Assembly: GCA_019925105.1 (NCBI GenBank)
Contig: JAHGAU010000012.1
Location: 930,001 to 994,000, forward strand
From: Niebla homalea
Lineage: Eukaryota > Ascomycota > Lecanoromycetes > Lecanorales > Ramalinaceae
Length of the DNA stretch: 64,000 nucleotides
Direction: 5' to 3'
A program made the translations under genes and the position numbers. Shown one piece after another: positions 43,938 to 56,791 of this stretch (position 1 is the stretch's first letter; each line of letters starts with the position of its first letter). The notes under the pieces are model-generated. The model ran no database searches. It saw only the letters and a program-made list of their open reading frames with translations, and was not told the DNA's origin.

Positions 43938-45629
43938 AGCACGTCACGATCCAGCCTCCTTCCCCTGACCGATCTTCTCCTGTTGCTCCAACAGACGACC
44001 CATCCTCTCGCGATGGCCTCATTGTGCCCATCCACATGGTACCCTCGGGCGAAGACGGCTATCGGACTCCCACCGGTGAGGATTTTGACATTGCCCGTCG
44101 CCAGCCTCATAGCAAGAGAAGAGAGGATTACTTCGTAGATGGGGCCATGAGGATACCTCCCCAGGTAGTCAATCCTACAGCCAATGCCGTGCTCGGCCAT
44201 CATTCTGCCACGGCCAGCACCGCCAACCTGGGCGAGCGTCTGTTCGAAAGGTTGTTCTGGCGAGAGCGCATTCGACATTTCACCTGGACCTTCTTCACCA
44301 TCACAATGGCAACTGGAGGTATCGCCAATGTCATCTATACTGGTAAGGCCTAATGCTTAATGTCTCTGGCATCCACTGATGGTTTGCTTTCGTTTCAGTA
44401 CCCTTTCGTTTCCCTGGTCTGTATGCCATTGGTGTCACCTTCTTCCTGTTGAATCTGATTCTATTCATCATGAATGTTGCCATCATCTCCTTGCGATTTT
44501 ACATGCATCCCGAAATGTTCAAGGCTTCAATACTGCATCCCACTGAGCGACTCTTCATCCCCGCCGCTGTCGTCTCATTTGGGACCATACTTCTAAATAT
44601 ATCTCAATACGGCCCTAATCATGGTCCTGGACTTTGGCTCAATGATGCCGTCATTGTTCTTTTCTGGACTGATGCTGCTCTCGCTATTTTGGCCTCGATG
44701 GGCGTCTATCTTGTCATGTGAGCACCCGCCCTCGGCTTGACAAAGCTATTGCTCGCTCATGGCGTATCAGGTGGTCCACTGCTTCTTTCACCATTCGCGA
44801 GATGACACCCATCTGGATCTTCCCTGCGTACCCTTTACTGATCATCGGACCACATGCTGGTGTGCTTAGTATTGCTGTGTCACAAAAAAAGGCCTTTTCC
44901 ATCATCGTTGGTGGCTTCACGCTACAGGGTATCGGATTCATGGTCTCGCTTATGATATATTCTGCTTTTATATACCGTTTGATGACTCAGAAATTACCTC
45001 AAGAAGCTACCAGACCTGGAATGTTCGTCTCCGTGGGACCATGCGGCGTGAGTAACTTTTCCTCCAACCTCGACGCTCATCCAGGAGGGGCGATATCTCA
45101 CGTCATCACTTGTTGTTGTTGGTGTTCCGTACCGAGTACAGCTGACTTAATCGGTTTTCAGTTCACCGCTGCAGGAATCATTGCAATGACCGAAGGCGCT
45201 GAAGGTGCCATACCTGCAAATTACATGGGAAATCAACAGATGGCGGCCCTCATTGTCAAGATCGTCGGCTCCTGGGCTAGTCTTTGGATCTGGGGTCTGG
45301 CTCTCTGGTTCTTCTTCATTTCGGCTGGCTCTCATTACTCCTGCGTCCACAAGGGCCACCACTTGACCTTCACAATGACCTGGTTTTCGTACGTGTTCCC
45401 TCAGACCGCTCTGGTGACGGCGACGTTTGCGGTAGGGAGGACATTCGAATCTAAAGCAATCCAGATCATTGGATGTATCATGACACCTTTACTGATTGCG
45501 ACGTGGTTTGTCGTCGTAGGCATGATGATTCGGGCTATCATTCTCAAACAGATCTTGTGGCCTCAAAAAGGAGAGGACAAAGATGAAGGCGGCTTCAGGG
45601 GGCCGAGGAGGAGGAGCGAGAGTGTGTGA
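43934..45629 (+). CDS. TDT/SLAC1-family anion or dicarboxylate transporter
   Basis: This family moves malate, sulfite or other anions across the plasma membrane (Mae1, Ssu1, SLAC1). Four exons: 43934-44342, 44399-44717, 44771-45047 and 45162-45629; 490 aa. The first ~110 residues are disordered and cytosolic. The first membrane segment holds HFTWTFFTITMATGGIANV, the usual start of the fold. About ten membrane segments follow, including MTPIWIFPAYPLLIIGP and VGPCGFTAAGII, which is formed across the third junction. AIPANYMGNQQM and SAGSHYSCVHKGHH lie in later loops. The substrate cannot be told from sequence. A 25-codon upstream ORF overlaps the start. The gene converges with the carbonic anhydrase gene 96 bp away. 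Confidence 0.9.
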
Positions 45630-45725
45630 ATGCCTTCGAAATAACATTGATGGAATTGACAGCACGGCAATTTTCACTACAGAGCAGAACCCCACTGCCA
45701 GAGCCAGGTCGGCCAGGTTGGGGTG

Positions 45726-46420
45726 TTACACCACCTGCCGAACCTTTCCACTTTCCACCTCGTACACCCAGCCGCTTATATTGACATGGCTAGGGATTGC
45801 CTTGCTGCTCTTATCATCCCTGACGCCCGTCTCGAGATCACCGGAAGGCTGGAAATCCAAGCCAGCGAGCTCTTGCTTCGTCTCACTTCCAAGCTGCTTC
45901 TCAACTATAGCATGGACATCTTCATTCTTGCTACACCATAATTTTGGGATCAGTGATGCTCTTTCGGATCCGAATGGTAAGGCTGGGTGCATGTCTTGAG
46001 ACCCTCCTCTCAGGGTACAGTGTCTCCGGACTCCTGCACACCGCTAAAAGTGAAGGTAATGCTTCGGATGCGCCCTAGAACATGAGCATACCACAATCCG
46101 TATATTTGATCAGCACGATCTCATTGGTGCCCAACAGCTGCTCGCTGATGACCAAAGAGCGGATTGAATCTCGAGCATTCCCTCCTGCGTTGCGAATGAC
46201 ATGAGCGTCACCCGGGGCTACCCCAAACGCTGCAGCTGGATCGATTCTGGCATCCATACAGGTCACTGAAAGCGGTCAAATTTGGTCCTGATCCGCTCAA
46301 GCGAGTGTCCATACCAAGGGCATATTTCTTCGCAGGAAGCAATGCAAGATGCCCCTCCTTGAACTGAGAGCAGGACCGCTCATTCTTCTCTATGAGATTT
46401 TGTTGGATGAAATTCGCCAT
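45726..46420 (-). CDS. Short beta-class carbonic anhydrase with altered zinc site
   Basis: Beta-carbonic anhydrases interconvert carbon dioxide and bicarbonate. Three exons: 46420-46315, 46265-46082 and 45930-45726; 164 aa, the size of the short fungal group. Exon 1 starts [13 protein letters not shown] and joins [20 protein letters not shown]. The first zinc Cys and catalytic Asp-Arg pair (CMDAR) are present, as are [15 protein letters not shown] and [15 protein letters not shown]. The second ligand motif, normally HxxC, reads YTDCGM, so the His that should bind zinc is a Tyr (codon TAT), while the Cys remains. Exon 3 ends [17 protein letters not shown], the normal C-terminus. Intron 2 is 151 nt with a GTTCTA donor. 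The protein may be inactive or use another ligand; a read error (CAT to TAT) is also possible. Confidence 0.85.
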
Positions 46421-47437
46421 GAGGAGGATACGCCTACGGTTGTGTCAGATATGTGCAGCGTTGCATCTGACCCCAGATCATAGGTTGGATTTCTATCTTC
46501 TATATATCCAGAGCAAGCATCGCCAGCAGTTCCACAGCGCAGTGCCCTAGGCCAGCACGTGCGATGGCGTCTTTGGGGTCTTGAATAATTGAAGTTAGGG
46601 GAGCTTGACCCCGCATTGCGGGGATGATAGAATAGGGATGGTGGGGAGCCGAGGGAGCCTCAGCCTATTGCTCCGCAGTGGGGGTTGGGGTCTTGGGGAT
46701 CCACCTGGCTGAGGCTGGTGTAGGTGCCAAGCGCAATGAGCACAGCCTAAGGTACTGAAGGCTGAAAAGCCTCACAATGAACCTTGGGTGCTCGAATATA
46801 CATTTTCCGAAAGCAATGAGAAGATCTCGTGTCTTCCCAAGTCATACAACAACTGGATTTGAAAACTTCAGGGTTCACAGGTGAAAAGCAAGGACGGCCA
46901 TTTGCCTGAGCCCCTGGAGCCCCTGAGCAACTCACCTTGTTAAATTGTTAGGCCTGAGGGGTATTCGAGCCTAGTCGACAAAGCCGAAGCCAATGGATTC
47001 CGCCCCCCGCAACTTCTCCTACACCCAAACCCAAACACCCACGGTGTCAATTCAGCCTGCCGTGTCCCGATGGGGACCAATCGCCTCACAATGCCATGGA
47101 CTGGTGCCCCGTGCCCAGACAATTCTTGTTCCATTTCTAGAGACAGAGGTTAGACAGGTGCTTCAAGCTGTTCTTTCGACCTAAAGACGCGCGAGGCTAA
47201 TCCTGTGTAGCCTCGCCTTGATTCGACCCTCGACTCGGCCTCAGCCTGATGCAGTCAACCAATGTCTATCAACACAGAAAAAGCATAAGCATGACCCCAC
47301 ACCACCACCTTCTTGACTTGGATTATTTCTGATCATATTCGCTTTCAAGCACTCTCACTTGTCTGCCTCCCTTCTCCCTCATCATACTACAAGAACCCAG
47401 CCTGAATTGCTCAGGAGGGCAACAAGAGATCTCAATT
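46421..47437. other. Divergent intergenic region
   Basis: This 1-kb stretch between the carbonic anhydrase and RBR ligase starts presumably holds both promoters. Small frames look random and no RNA gene was seen. Confidence 0.5.
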
Positions 47438-49954
47438 ATGCTAAAAAACTACTTGCTGGGCGGAGATGCAGCGCCGATGGCTGGTGACGGCTTGGGGCTT
47501 GCTTGCCGACCTGCTCCCCAACCTGCTCCTGCCCATTATGGATCAAGCTCAGACCAAAGACAGGCAAGCCTTAACTCGAAGGAACCCAGAGAGAGCGATG
47601 CACATCCATTCCCTCCATTGGTTGAAGCTCCCGGAATCCCTCATGCGGCTGCGACTTCTTCCCAAATCCCATCTCCTCAGGTGGAAGTGCCACAAGACGA
47701 GGGAGAACCAAAAGAGGATCTCGCATGGCAAGAATTTGCAATACCCGAAGAATTAAGGGTGCTGGATGATGACGTGCCTCATGAGGTAAGGAACGTGGTC
47801 CAGGAGTCTTTTGACGAGCAAGAGGCTACACGAGCTTCTCGAATGCAGAGCTGCACTGAGGCCCGTGTCGAGGCATTTGAGGGGGCCAACGAAGAAGACC
47901 CAATGTCAGCAGAAACCCCTGCAATGCCGTCAAACAGATCGATGGCCTCCTCCCCTAGCAGTGAGAACCGCAAGGACAGCTCAATCAGCCTCTCACAGGA
48001 GTCCATCACAACTGTTGGTTCCGACATCCCAGACGGCTTTTCACTTCTGCAGCTTCCGAGTACCGACAAGAGTCGTATAGGGCCTCCAAAACGTCTGCTC
48101 AGCAAAGCCAAGGCTACCCAGCCAGAATCCGCAAATACCATGATCACTAGGATGGAATCCAAGTTCCGCGGGAGCAAGGAGCGATCGTCAAAGACTCGAG
48201 GCTTGTATGGCCTCTTTAAGAGCCGCAGAGCAAAGGCCGTCCCATCGGTGCCTGTCGTGGTGAATGTGGAAAGACCTCCTTGTGAATGCATCAGCTGCTT
48301 CGACGAGATACCCCACAATAACGCCGTGGACAGTCTAGCGTGCAGGCACAGATACTGTATACCTTGCTTCACCCAGCTCGTGAACACTTCCATCACCAAT
48401 GAAGACACCTTTCCTCCCAAGTGCTGCCTGACCGAAATACCAAAATTGCTCATCATCCGGCATCTCCCAGAGGCAGAGCAGGCCTCCTTCAACGAAAAAT
48501 CACTGGAATACGCTGTACCGCTTGCAGACAGATTCTACTGCGTCTCACCAGAATGCGCCCGCTGGATAGACGCACGTAATGCAGAGCGAACAGGTAGTGT
48601 CTTGACCTGTCAACACTGCCAGACAAAACTGTGCACAATCTGTCGAGGGCCACAGCATCCTGAGAATCAGGAGTGCCCACATGATTATGCACTCGATGCC
48701 ACAATGGCAGAAGCTGAACAAGCAGGCTGGCGCAGGTGCCATAATTGTAGAGCCATGGTAGAATTGAACACAGGGTGTAGGCATATTACTTGCAAGTGTA
48801 GAGCTGAATTTTGGTACGTTCCACACTCTCCAACCGATATGTCGACAGTGACTGACTGAACCAGCTACACTTGTGGTGCGGTGTGGCATACTTGTGCATG
48901 TACCGAAGCAGATCAGCGTGCTCGAGAGGCAAGGCTGATACAGGAACGTCAGGACCGCGAGAATGCCGCTCGTGCTGAGGCCGAAGAGATGCAAAGAGCC
49001 ATTGCAGCTGTGGAGGAGGCAGAACGCCGACTTCGGGAGGAACGTGAAGCTGAAGAGGCACGAGAGCAAGCTCGCCTTCAAACAGAGGCTGAGGAGCTTG
49101 TCCAGCGAGAATTTGAGCGTGTCGAAAGGATTGGCGTGCGATTTGCGCAACTGCGTGCCGTTCTGGATCATGTAGGCATGCAACAGAAGCTCGCCATTGA
49201 GAAGCGCCACTTCATGCAGGAGGAAGCCAATGATGTATTACAGATCAACCTAGAGGATGTGATATCAGAGTGGGAGAAGGAGATCAACGCAGAGAAGGAT
49301 GTCAAGGCCAGAGAGAACGAGAAACTAGTCAAGCAATTACAGAAGAAACATGCAGCGGCCATCATGGAGGCTATCCAACGTCATCGACGCGATCAAGATG
49401 GCCTTTGGGCTAGAGAGCTTACAGACGAAGAAAGTGGCGGCGATCCGGAAATGGCCAAGGCAATGATCCTTGAAACTCTGATGCCTCTTCAGGAACAGGA
49501 ACGGACCACGTTGAAGGAGCAGCACAAACGAGAGGTCGAGAAATGGAAGATGCGAAGTCAACGAGCTGGTCGCATCAATACCACTGTCAAGATTCAGCAG
49601 ATGCGATTTGAAGCAGAAGAAAAGGTGGCTCGCAAGATTGTTGAGTTCAACAGGCAACAGGAAGCTGAGTTGCGTTGGATTGATGTGCTGCATGCAGAGA
49701 GGGTCAATATGTTGGCAGAAGACGAGAGGAGGTTAATTGTCAGTGGAAACGATCTTGATACGAAGACTCAATCTTTGTTGAACGATCCGGGAGACAGCGA
49801 CTTGGCTAATGGTGAAGGTACTTCATCTCGACCACACAGAAGGACTGCAGGGATCATGGGCGATGCAAACGACTTCCTTGACCAGTCTATGCCCGGGGCG
49901 TTCGATACCGGCACAGGAGTTCGAAGATCCGTACTCGAGAAACCCAATCCTTGA
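47438..49954 (+). CDS. RBR-type E3 ubiquitin ligase with long coiled coil
   Basis: Two exons: 47438-48813 and 48865-49954, with a 51-nt intron; 821 aa. RBR ligases take ubiquitin from an E2 onto a RING2 cysteine before passing it to substrate. The first ~275 residues are acidic and disordered. RING1 starts CECISCFDEIPHNNAVD and continues ACRHRYCIPCF (residues ~281-330). The in-between-RING domain shows FYCVSPECARWID and CQHCQTKLCTICRG. RING2 has CHNCRAMVELNTGCRHITC, where the Cys of NTGC is the expected catalytic residue, and AEFCYTCGAVWH, which is made across the intron. A ~250-residue Glu/Arg-rich coiled coil follows (residues ~480-740), then a short tail. The N-terminal start is the first ATG of the frame; a later start is possible. 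Confidence 0.92.
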
Positions 49955-51236
49955 GGATTGCTGCAGGATCCAAAGCGAACGAAAGCTGGCAGAATGTCGA
50001 TACGTTGGATTGGATGTTCATGCCACACCTCATGATAGTACCCGAAAGTTTTGTGTTTGAGGACGCGGGATTCTTTCCATCCTCTGAGCTACTTCCGGGA
50101 CAGTGGTCTCTTATCACGATGTGATGGGCAGCTGTTGGGGAACCAGCCGGCGGTTTTGCGGCTTTGCTAGACAGTCTGACCAACATGAACGAGCTCCAAA
50201 GGTGGGCGCTGGGCCACCCTATGATCCGGCGTCCAGCAAGCATCGGGGATCTCTTGTGTAAGGGGGAATGGTCAAGGCATTGAGCCTGATGATCTTGGCA
50301 CTGTGAATCTATTCAGGTATGAGGAGACTCGATCTATGAGAAGAAACTTCAATATCGTCACAATGGGTCATGGAGAGCATCTCGATCAATGTGGTCTCAG
50401 AAATTCATGCCGTTCGTTGCGCTTGGAGAGGTCCAAGGGACCTGGCAAACCGCTCCAGAAGACTTGGGCGGTCCAACTAGGATGTTGCATGGTGCTGAGT
50501 ATTCCGTGAGGAGCTTGGTAGAGGTAGGCTATTGTTATAGTTCATTCTACCATTGAACGTACTCAGCCAAGCGTTGATTCAACAGGCATAAAATGTCTTC
50601 CAGTCATCTCTTTTCATTGCAACTCAACTCTTCCAATGTTGCTTTCCACCTGACATAAAGACGGCATTGCAAGGCTGCCCATGAGATCCAAGATGCTCCT
50701 CTGCTTAGATTTAGGATAGGAGATCGCACCATACCGGTTACAGCCTACAATACTGACTTCAACTCCAACGCTGCATCCGACGGTAATAGCAACAGAGGGT
50801 GAAGTCATTGAGAGCGAGAACGATCACAGCCAAGGTCTGTTGGTTGGTGGTTTGATTCCCCCAACTCCCAAAAGGGACAGAATTTGGCTGACACGTTCAA
50901 CACCGGACGCTCGAAGTTTTCCCAAGGAGGAAGATCGACAACTTGTTTCGCCGCTGGGTGTAATGAGACGGTTGAAAGAGAGCTGCAGCATCTGAAAACA
51001 CGATTGCATTTGAGTTCCCGATGCGTGCGTCTTCCGCTCGTTGGAATGCATTGCTGGACAGACTGTTAAACTCTGGGCAACAACTTTTCGTTGTCAAAGC
51101 CTGGAAAGAGGCTGAACATTATCTCTTTGCGCCTGGGTTATGCTGCCAGTAATTACATAAGAAAGACGCTGAATGATCTACCTCTCGACCGCCTGTTTTT
51201 GGCCTCCCAACCCTCTCTCTCCCGAGCCCAATGGAA
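49955..51236. other. Convergent intergenic region
   Basis: The stretch lies between the ends of the RBR ligase and chromate permease genes. Only short frames without domain character occur, and no repeat or RNA gene was recognised. Confidence 0.5.
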
Positions 51237-53100
51237 TCATGCATCGATGGCACACCACCTCACGATGCCCAGTGTCCCACCGGCTAATATCGCCACGGGG
51301 GCACTCACCCCAAACCACGCGCCCCCGACATACGCCGTTGCGGTGATCAATACGAGCCAAGGGTCCCCACCGAGGGGACTCCCGCCCTGCGACTCCGCCG
51401 TCAATCTCCCAATCTGCCACAACTTGTACACGGCCGTGAAGATCAGCCCCACAGCTGCGGCGTTGATGCCCCGCAGGACGGCCAGGAACCACGGCTTCCC
51501 GCTGATCAGGCGCCAGAGCCCCATGAAGCCCACCACGATGAAGAGGCCCGGCGCGTACATGGCCAGGAAGGCGACGGTGGCGCCCAGGAAGGATGGGTAG
51601 GGCGTGTGCTGGACGGCGAGCGCGCCGAGGTAGACGACGAAGTTGAAGTTGGGGCCCGGGAAGGCTTGGATGACGGCCACGCCGAGGAGGAAGTCGCGCG
51701 GGGTCACCCACCCGGGCGCCACGATGTAGGTGTTGAGAAGGGGGATCACGACGGGGCCGCCTTTTCAGCAAGAAAGATCAGCCAGATGGTAAGGCAAGGG
51801 GGAACTAACTGCGGATTAAGGCTAGGGGGGTAGGTGGACAGCCATTGATTGGAACGCCAGGGGTCAAGATAACTTCTGGTAGATGGGGGCGACCTTACCT
51901 CCGAATATGATTGTGCCGGCCAGGAACAGCGATGAGAAGACTTGAAAGGTCCGTTGAAGATGAGGCAACAGGATGTGCAGGGTGATGGTGGCAATGAAGG
52001 TAAGACCAAAGGTGAGGAGGATCAGAGACCCAAGCTGCCAGGTCATTGTTGGGATCTCTGCTTCGGACTCACTCGCCGTGCTCGGGCTGGGCAGTCGGGC
52101 ATTCATACTGTTGGAGCCTTGTGATTGCGACCGCTGCACCGATTGTCTGGGTGATCTTCCAGGCAGTGAGGGCGGCAAGGCCGGCAGTGGCTTTTCCACA
52201 GGCTGTGGCGGTGAGTTGGAATCAGTTGCGTAGCCTCGAATGGTGCAATCTAGGCGAGCAGCATCTAATCTAGATCGATGGACTTGCTGACGTAGTTTGT
52301 TGCATATGAATTGATGACAACAGTGTATGTACCGGCCATCCCATATGTAAGTCGAAATGCCGGCTCCGATCATGAGCACAGGATAGTACCTGCTTCACTA
52401 TCAATGGTTTGGGTCTCCAAGTACGGCACACGTGGGATCAAGCGAACCACAACGCAGTGTGGAGCATGCCCACCACACCACACATGTAGACCAGAAGCCG
52501 AGTGATTCTGTCTGAGATGGCGCGCTGTGATAGGCGGACTGCGGCTAAAGCGATGACCCCAACCGTTGCAGCATTGAGGCCAGACAGTAAAGCGTAAGCT
52601 GGAGCTGGCAGTGTTGATCCTACGTTTCCGACTCCCACAGCAAGAGCGTACATGCCAACAGCACCCGGCAAACTAGCATGATGGTAAGCCGTTGGGGCTC
52701 AAGAAAGGATCAAAGATGTGGAATGTCAGATACCAGAATAGGAAGAATGCCAGGAAACCAGCCGCAAGGCCATTACGGATGGTATTGATACATAGCAGCA
52801 TCTTCACACTTGCTGAACCAGGCAAGGCTTGGGACAAGCAAAAGATCTGTTGGTACTATATTTCGGGCTCAGTCATGACTCGTATGCAGATCAGAACATC
52901 TCACCAATGGCTCGTTGATCCATTCCAATTCATCTACAAACTTTTTGTGAAACTAGGATCTCTATCAGTATGATCACCATGTTGTAATAGAAATGAATGG
53001 CAAGTACGGTCTGAAACTGGACAGCTGGGCCACCAAAGCAAGTCATCCCAAGGTGCCAGTTGACTCTGACGGTCTCTTGGTATCTCTTCCAAAAGCCCAT
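51237..53100 (-). CDS. CHR-family chromate ion transporter
   Basis: CHR permeases move chromate or sulfate-like oxyanions across membranes. Six exons: 53100-53008, 52952-52905, 52855-52734, 52672-52451, 52389-51899 and 51760-51237; 499 aa. Two homologous CHR halves are present. The N half has LGMTCFGGPAVQFQT, YQQIFCLSQALPGSAS and LPGAVGMYALAVGVGNVGS. The C half has FGGGPVVIPLLNTY (formed across the last intron), WVTPRDFLLGVAVIQAFPG and GPNFNFVVYLG. A disordered loop of ~70 residues joins the halves. The exon 4-5 junction is the least certain, because its donor (GTGGTT) is non-standard and the sequence there fits one residue short. A further intron inside the linker is also possible. Two CHR halves in one chain is the usual long form. 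Confidence 0.9.
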
Positions 53101-56100
53101 GATTAGATAATCTGATCGGTTATGATATTAAACATTAGGCAGGCAACGTTTGTGTGTGCACATTGCCTTGGTGATGTGGGCAAGGAAAAGTCCGGACGAA
53201 AAGAATGATATGTGCAGACTGTGACTGGCAAACTCTCCACCCAAGTTCTCCAAATCTAAAGAGCAGAATGGCAGGAGCATATGCGAGAAAGTTACATCGG
53301 GAATCAAATGGCTTGTACATCGGATGAAGGGTTTAATTACCTCAAACGAGGGCGGCTGCAATCCCGAGTACCATCTGACATGAGGATTCCCTTTTGCTCT
53401 TGATCAAGATGAAGCGCTGCATAGACATCGACAGAAGCGTTCACCGGTTAAGACACAGATCGACTTTGAAAGAGTGCCGCCATCGGGAGTGGCAAACACA
53501 AGTAATGAGCTGCTCCGGCTCGCCGTGATGAGTTACATTACCTGAGAGGAATGCCCCGGCCAGTTTTGACGACACAGTGCAGTGCAGTAAAAGATACAGG
53601 CGAGGATCGACGGGCCTTGACGCAAGACGTAAAGATGCGCTTGTTAGATACGATGAACCGTCCAAGCTTTTTGACATATCGAAAGGGTGATGTCCGATTC
53701 GCGCAAAGGGGCCAGTGCCTTGCGCTTACCAATCGCGCTAATGTACCCCAGCTTCTCCTCCATAGATGCTTTCATGCGCCATGTCCGAGCGGGATGTCAT
53801 TCATATCGCATGGATGGTTGACCTACCATAAAAGGCCGTTTGGACGTCGATAAGTCTCTGTGTACATTCGTTGGCTAGCACAGTTTAACCAATCAGCTTC
53901 GAGATCCGGAAACGAGGTTTGGCCGGCACCTGCGGAACGCCGGTCTCAGCAGCCTTTCTGTTTCGCTTCTCCTGCAACTTCGTTCGTGAATCCTTCATGA
54001 AGAGGCTCAGGGCTGAGCCGAGACCTTCCAACACCATTCATACTGTTTCCACACAATTCATCTCTCACTTTTTTTTCAGTCGCCAACTGTCGCCTCTTGA
54101 TCTCCCTTGACTCATCATATGCTTTCTGACGACCCATTTCCCTGGTTTGGTCCTTCACATCTTGCTACCAGCATGATTCCATCCTAGCCTTAACTTTTGC
54201 TCTTCTGTACAGCTCCAGATAGTGGTCGATGATTCTCGGCTCTTGGTCCAACTTACTGTTGAGAGCGTCTTGGTCGTCCTGAAACCACTGAATGTCGATT
54301 GTTCTTTGTCCTTCTCGATCTGCGTGGAATTGTGTCTCGACAGCTCATTGGACTCTTGAATGAAGACGACACTCCTCGAGAGAGCCAGATCCCAATGCGT
54401 ACAACGTGACGAGGTAGACCCCACTGGTATGGACCCGGAAGTAGAATCTCCAGTCGGTCTTGGCATAGCCTCGTGAACTAGAAGATGAATAGCGTTCATC
54501 ATAAACCCCAATGTTTAATGTGCAAGGTACGTTTTGGCATCCAGTCTCGATCCTCAAACACAGATTCGAGTGATGTGCGAGGCAGCAAGTAAAAAGGTTG
54601 GGGGTAAAAAAAAGCATCATTTGTTTATCTACGCACGGGTGTTGATTTTGGCTTCGAGCCTGTCCATCGCACGTGAAGCTTAGAAAATAATGATACGAAC
54701 AACCAACGCCAAGTAAAAGTCTGTTTGATGATTGATGTTAAAGGGGAGAAGAAGGAAAGCAAAGAGCAGGTCTTGAATATTCATGTTGCTCTTGAGCACA
54801 CAAACTCACTTACCAGCAACCGTCTCAATCTTCTTATTCTAGAATATACGCATAACTCCCCTGAATATTAAGATATCAGGTCCTTGATCCTGGGCAAGTC
54901 ACAACGTTGGCCTTGCCCGCAGTGAAATTTGGAATATGGGCAAACACTAGAAGCGCCGGCAAGGCGGCTGACCAGTGACCACTCCCGCTAGTCGATTATT
55001 AGCATACTCAAAATCAATGTCGTTTCTTGGCATTCCGATAGTCCTTTCAAGAAGAAAGAGTTTGGTTCATGGAATATATCAAGTATTCCGTCTATAAGAC
55101 TCGGAGAATCTGATCTGATGATAATATCACAAGTGCTATATACATAAAGTATTGGGGTGGGGGTAAATTCAATACGCCAAGGAAACGACTTTTTTTTTGA
55201 AAATGCCAATAACGTTTTTGACTAACTTACATTTCACGGGCATGCCCACTGCAATACAATGCCCAGCTCCTTCCAGTAAGACTTGATCAACGCTGTAATG
55301 CGGCTAATTCGTCTTATTAAACCTCCAAGGCAGCCGCACCATCTTCTTATCCCTGTTTCCTTCAGCCGGAAAACCACATTGTGCATCTCAGTCTATCCAA
55401 CCCTGCCACCGCGAATCAGGTGATGTCAACTGAGACGCCTGGCTGAAGCTTGACTATGGGAGCAAGAGTATAATCCACAAGGTCCACTCTGCTACCTCCT
55501 CTGCCTTCACCACGTCACTGGTACTGCACATGGCTCGGGGTCACGGTGAGAACACCCACACCAAGCCAGAATTCAACCGCGTTAGAACAATTGTATTGCG
55601 CCTCCCAGATGAACAAGACTTTCGAGCCCAGCCGTCTCTTGTCAGGCTCCTTGGTACAGCAAGGCTTCTACCAGCACTGGAGAAGGCCAGATGAGAAAGG
55701 CCCACGAGCGTTGTGCAGTAATTTAGATTCGCAATAAGAGCTCTACTCAAGCCTCTAGATGCTCCAGGGTGGATTGATTTCTTACGTACAGATCGGATTT
55801 CCTGACAATCTAACTGCGAAACGTCGTTATCCAGATTTGTGAAATATGGATTGGCTCTGGAAGATACCCCCACCCCAAGTTCTGCCACCATCCAGAAATT
55901 ACAGAGCGGGGAATCAAATTCGCTATTATTAATACATGCAACTGATTATGTCAGCAAAACTCCAATCGCCAGATCAAATCTGAGCAGAATACTACGTATC
56001 CTCAGGGACACCGAGCTGTACAGTCTAAGCACAACCACAATGATGCAGCAGAATCCGTCCTCATGGACACTTTGCCGAGTGATTGGGGTAACCTTCATAT

Positions 56101-56411
56101 CAACCTCGATGCGCAAGTGAAGTTGTGCAAGGCCAGCCGTTCGGCTTCCAGATAAGTCCTGCGGTAGGTGATGAGCATTCATTCGCCAAAATTCTGCTCA
56201 AACCTTGGAGATTTTGATCTCAAAATACAACAGATAGATAAATACCTGCTCGCTTCTTGAGATTTTGAGAACGAGACCTTGGCCATCACACCGCAAGGAA
56301 CCGATCTCGGGGCGCTTCTTCAAAATCCAAGCATGTCCTCGGATCATGCACCCACTTTTGCATGCAAGAACATACAACGGACGTATGGCATAAAGAATCT
56401 CGCTCACCTCA
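53101..56411. other. 3.3-kb gene-poor stretch
   Basis: The sequence begins with the chromate permease promoter and then has no supported gene. All frames are under 120 codons and have no domain-like sequence. The 54.6-55.2 kb part is AT-rich. I saw no transposase, reverse transcriptase or terminal repeats, and no tRNA. Confidence 0.5.
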
Positions 56412-56791
56412 GAGGTAAAGCATGAAGGAACCCAGGATTTCTATTCCGGCTTGGATTCAGTGAAGTTGCTGCCGGCTGGGGACACTGATAAGGCTCGGAA
56501 AAAGGAGGAGGACAACATAACTAATGACGGTATCGATCCCCCCACATTTCTCGCATCGATTCGCTGGGCGTTGAAGGTAAGTCGTCTTTTGGTCTTGAGA
56601 TTGTTAAGACACATCAGAGAATAGGCTGGTATGGCAAAAGCGGAGAGCCGGTCGCAACTAGGAAACTTTTCAGTGTTGCTAAGATTTTGAACATGTTCTT
56701 CGGGCTCCGCTGTTGTTCTTCATTCATAACCTGGAAGTATGCCCATGTAATTAACGAGGCCATCTTGGGAACTAAATCTCCTCCATGGTAG
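56412..56791 (+). pseudogene. Coding-like fragment, family uncertain
   Basis: A ~55-codon open stretch reads DSVKLLPAGDTDKARKKEED and then PPTFLASIRWALK, and ends at a perfect GTAAGT donor (about 56577). After a possible 41-nt intron a second open stretch starts IGWYGKSGEPVATRK and runs hydrophobic (FFGLRCCSSFITWKYAHVIN) to TAG at 56789. The RWAL...IGW spacing loosely recalls fungal wax-synthase-like acyltransferases, but this is weak. No start codon, N-terminal part or continuation was found, so it is probably a relic. Coordinates are good to a few bases. Confidence 0.3.

Noticed and set aside
47779..48492. 237-codon antisense frame over the RBR ligase
   Set aside because: Shadow frame. The sense strand has complete RING1, IBR and RING2 cysteines.
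51178..51771. 197-codon Arg/Pro-rich frame over the chromate permease
   Set aside because: Out-of-frame shadow of a GC-rich exon. Its composition is low-complexity.
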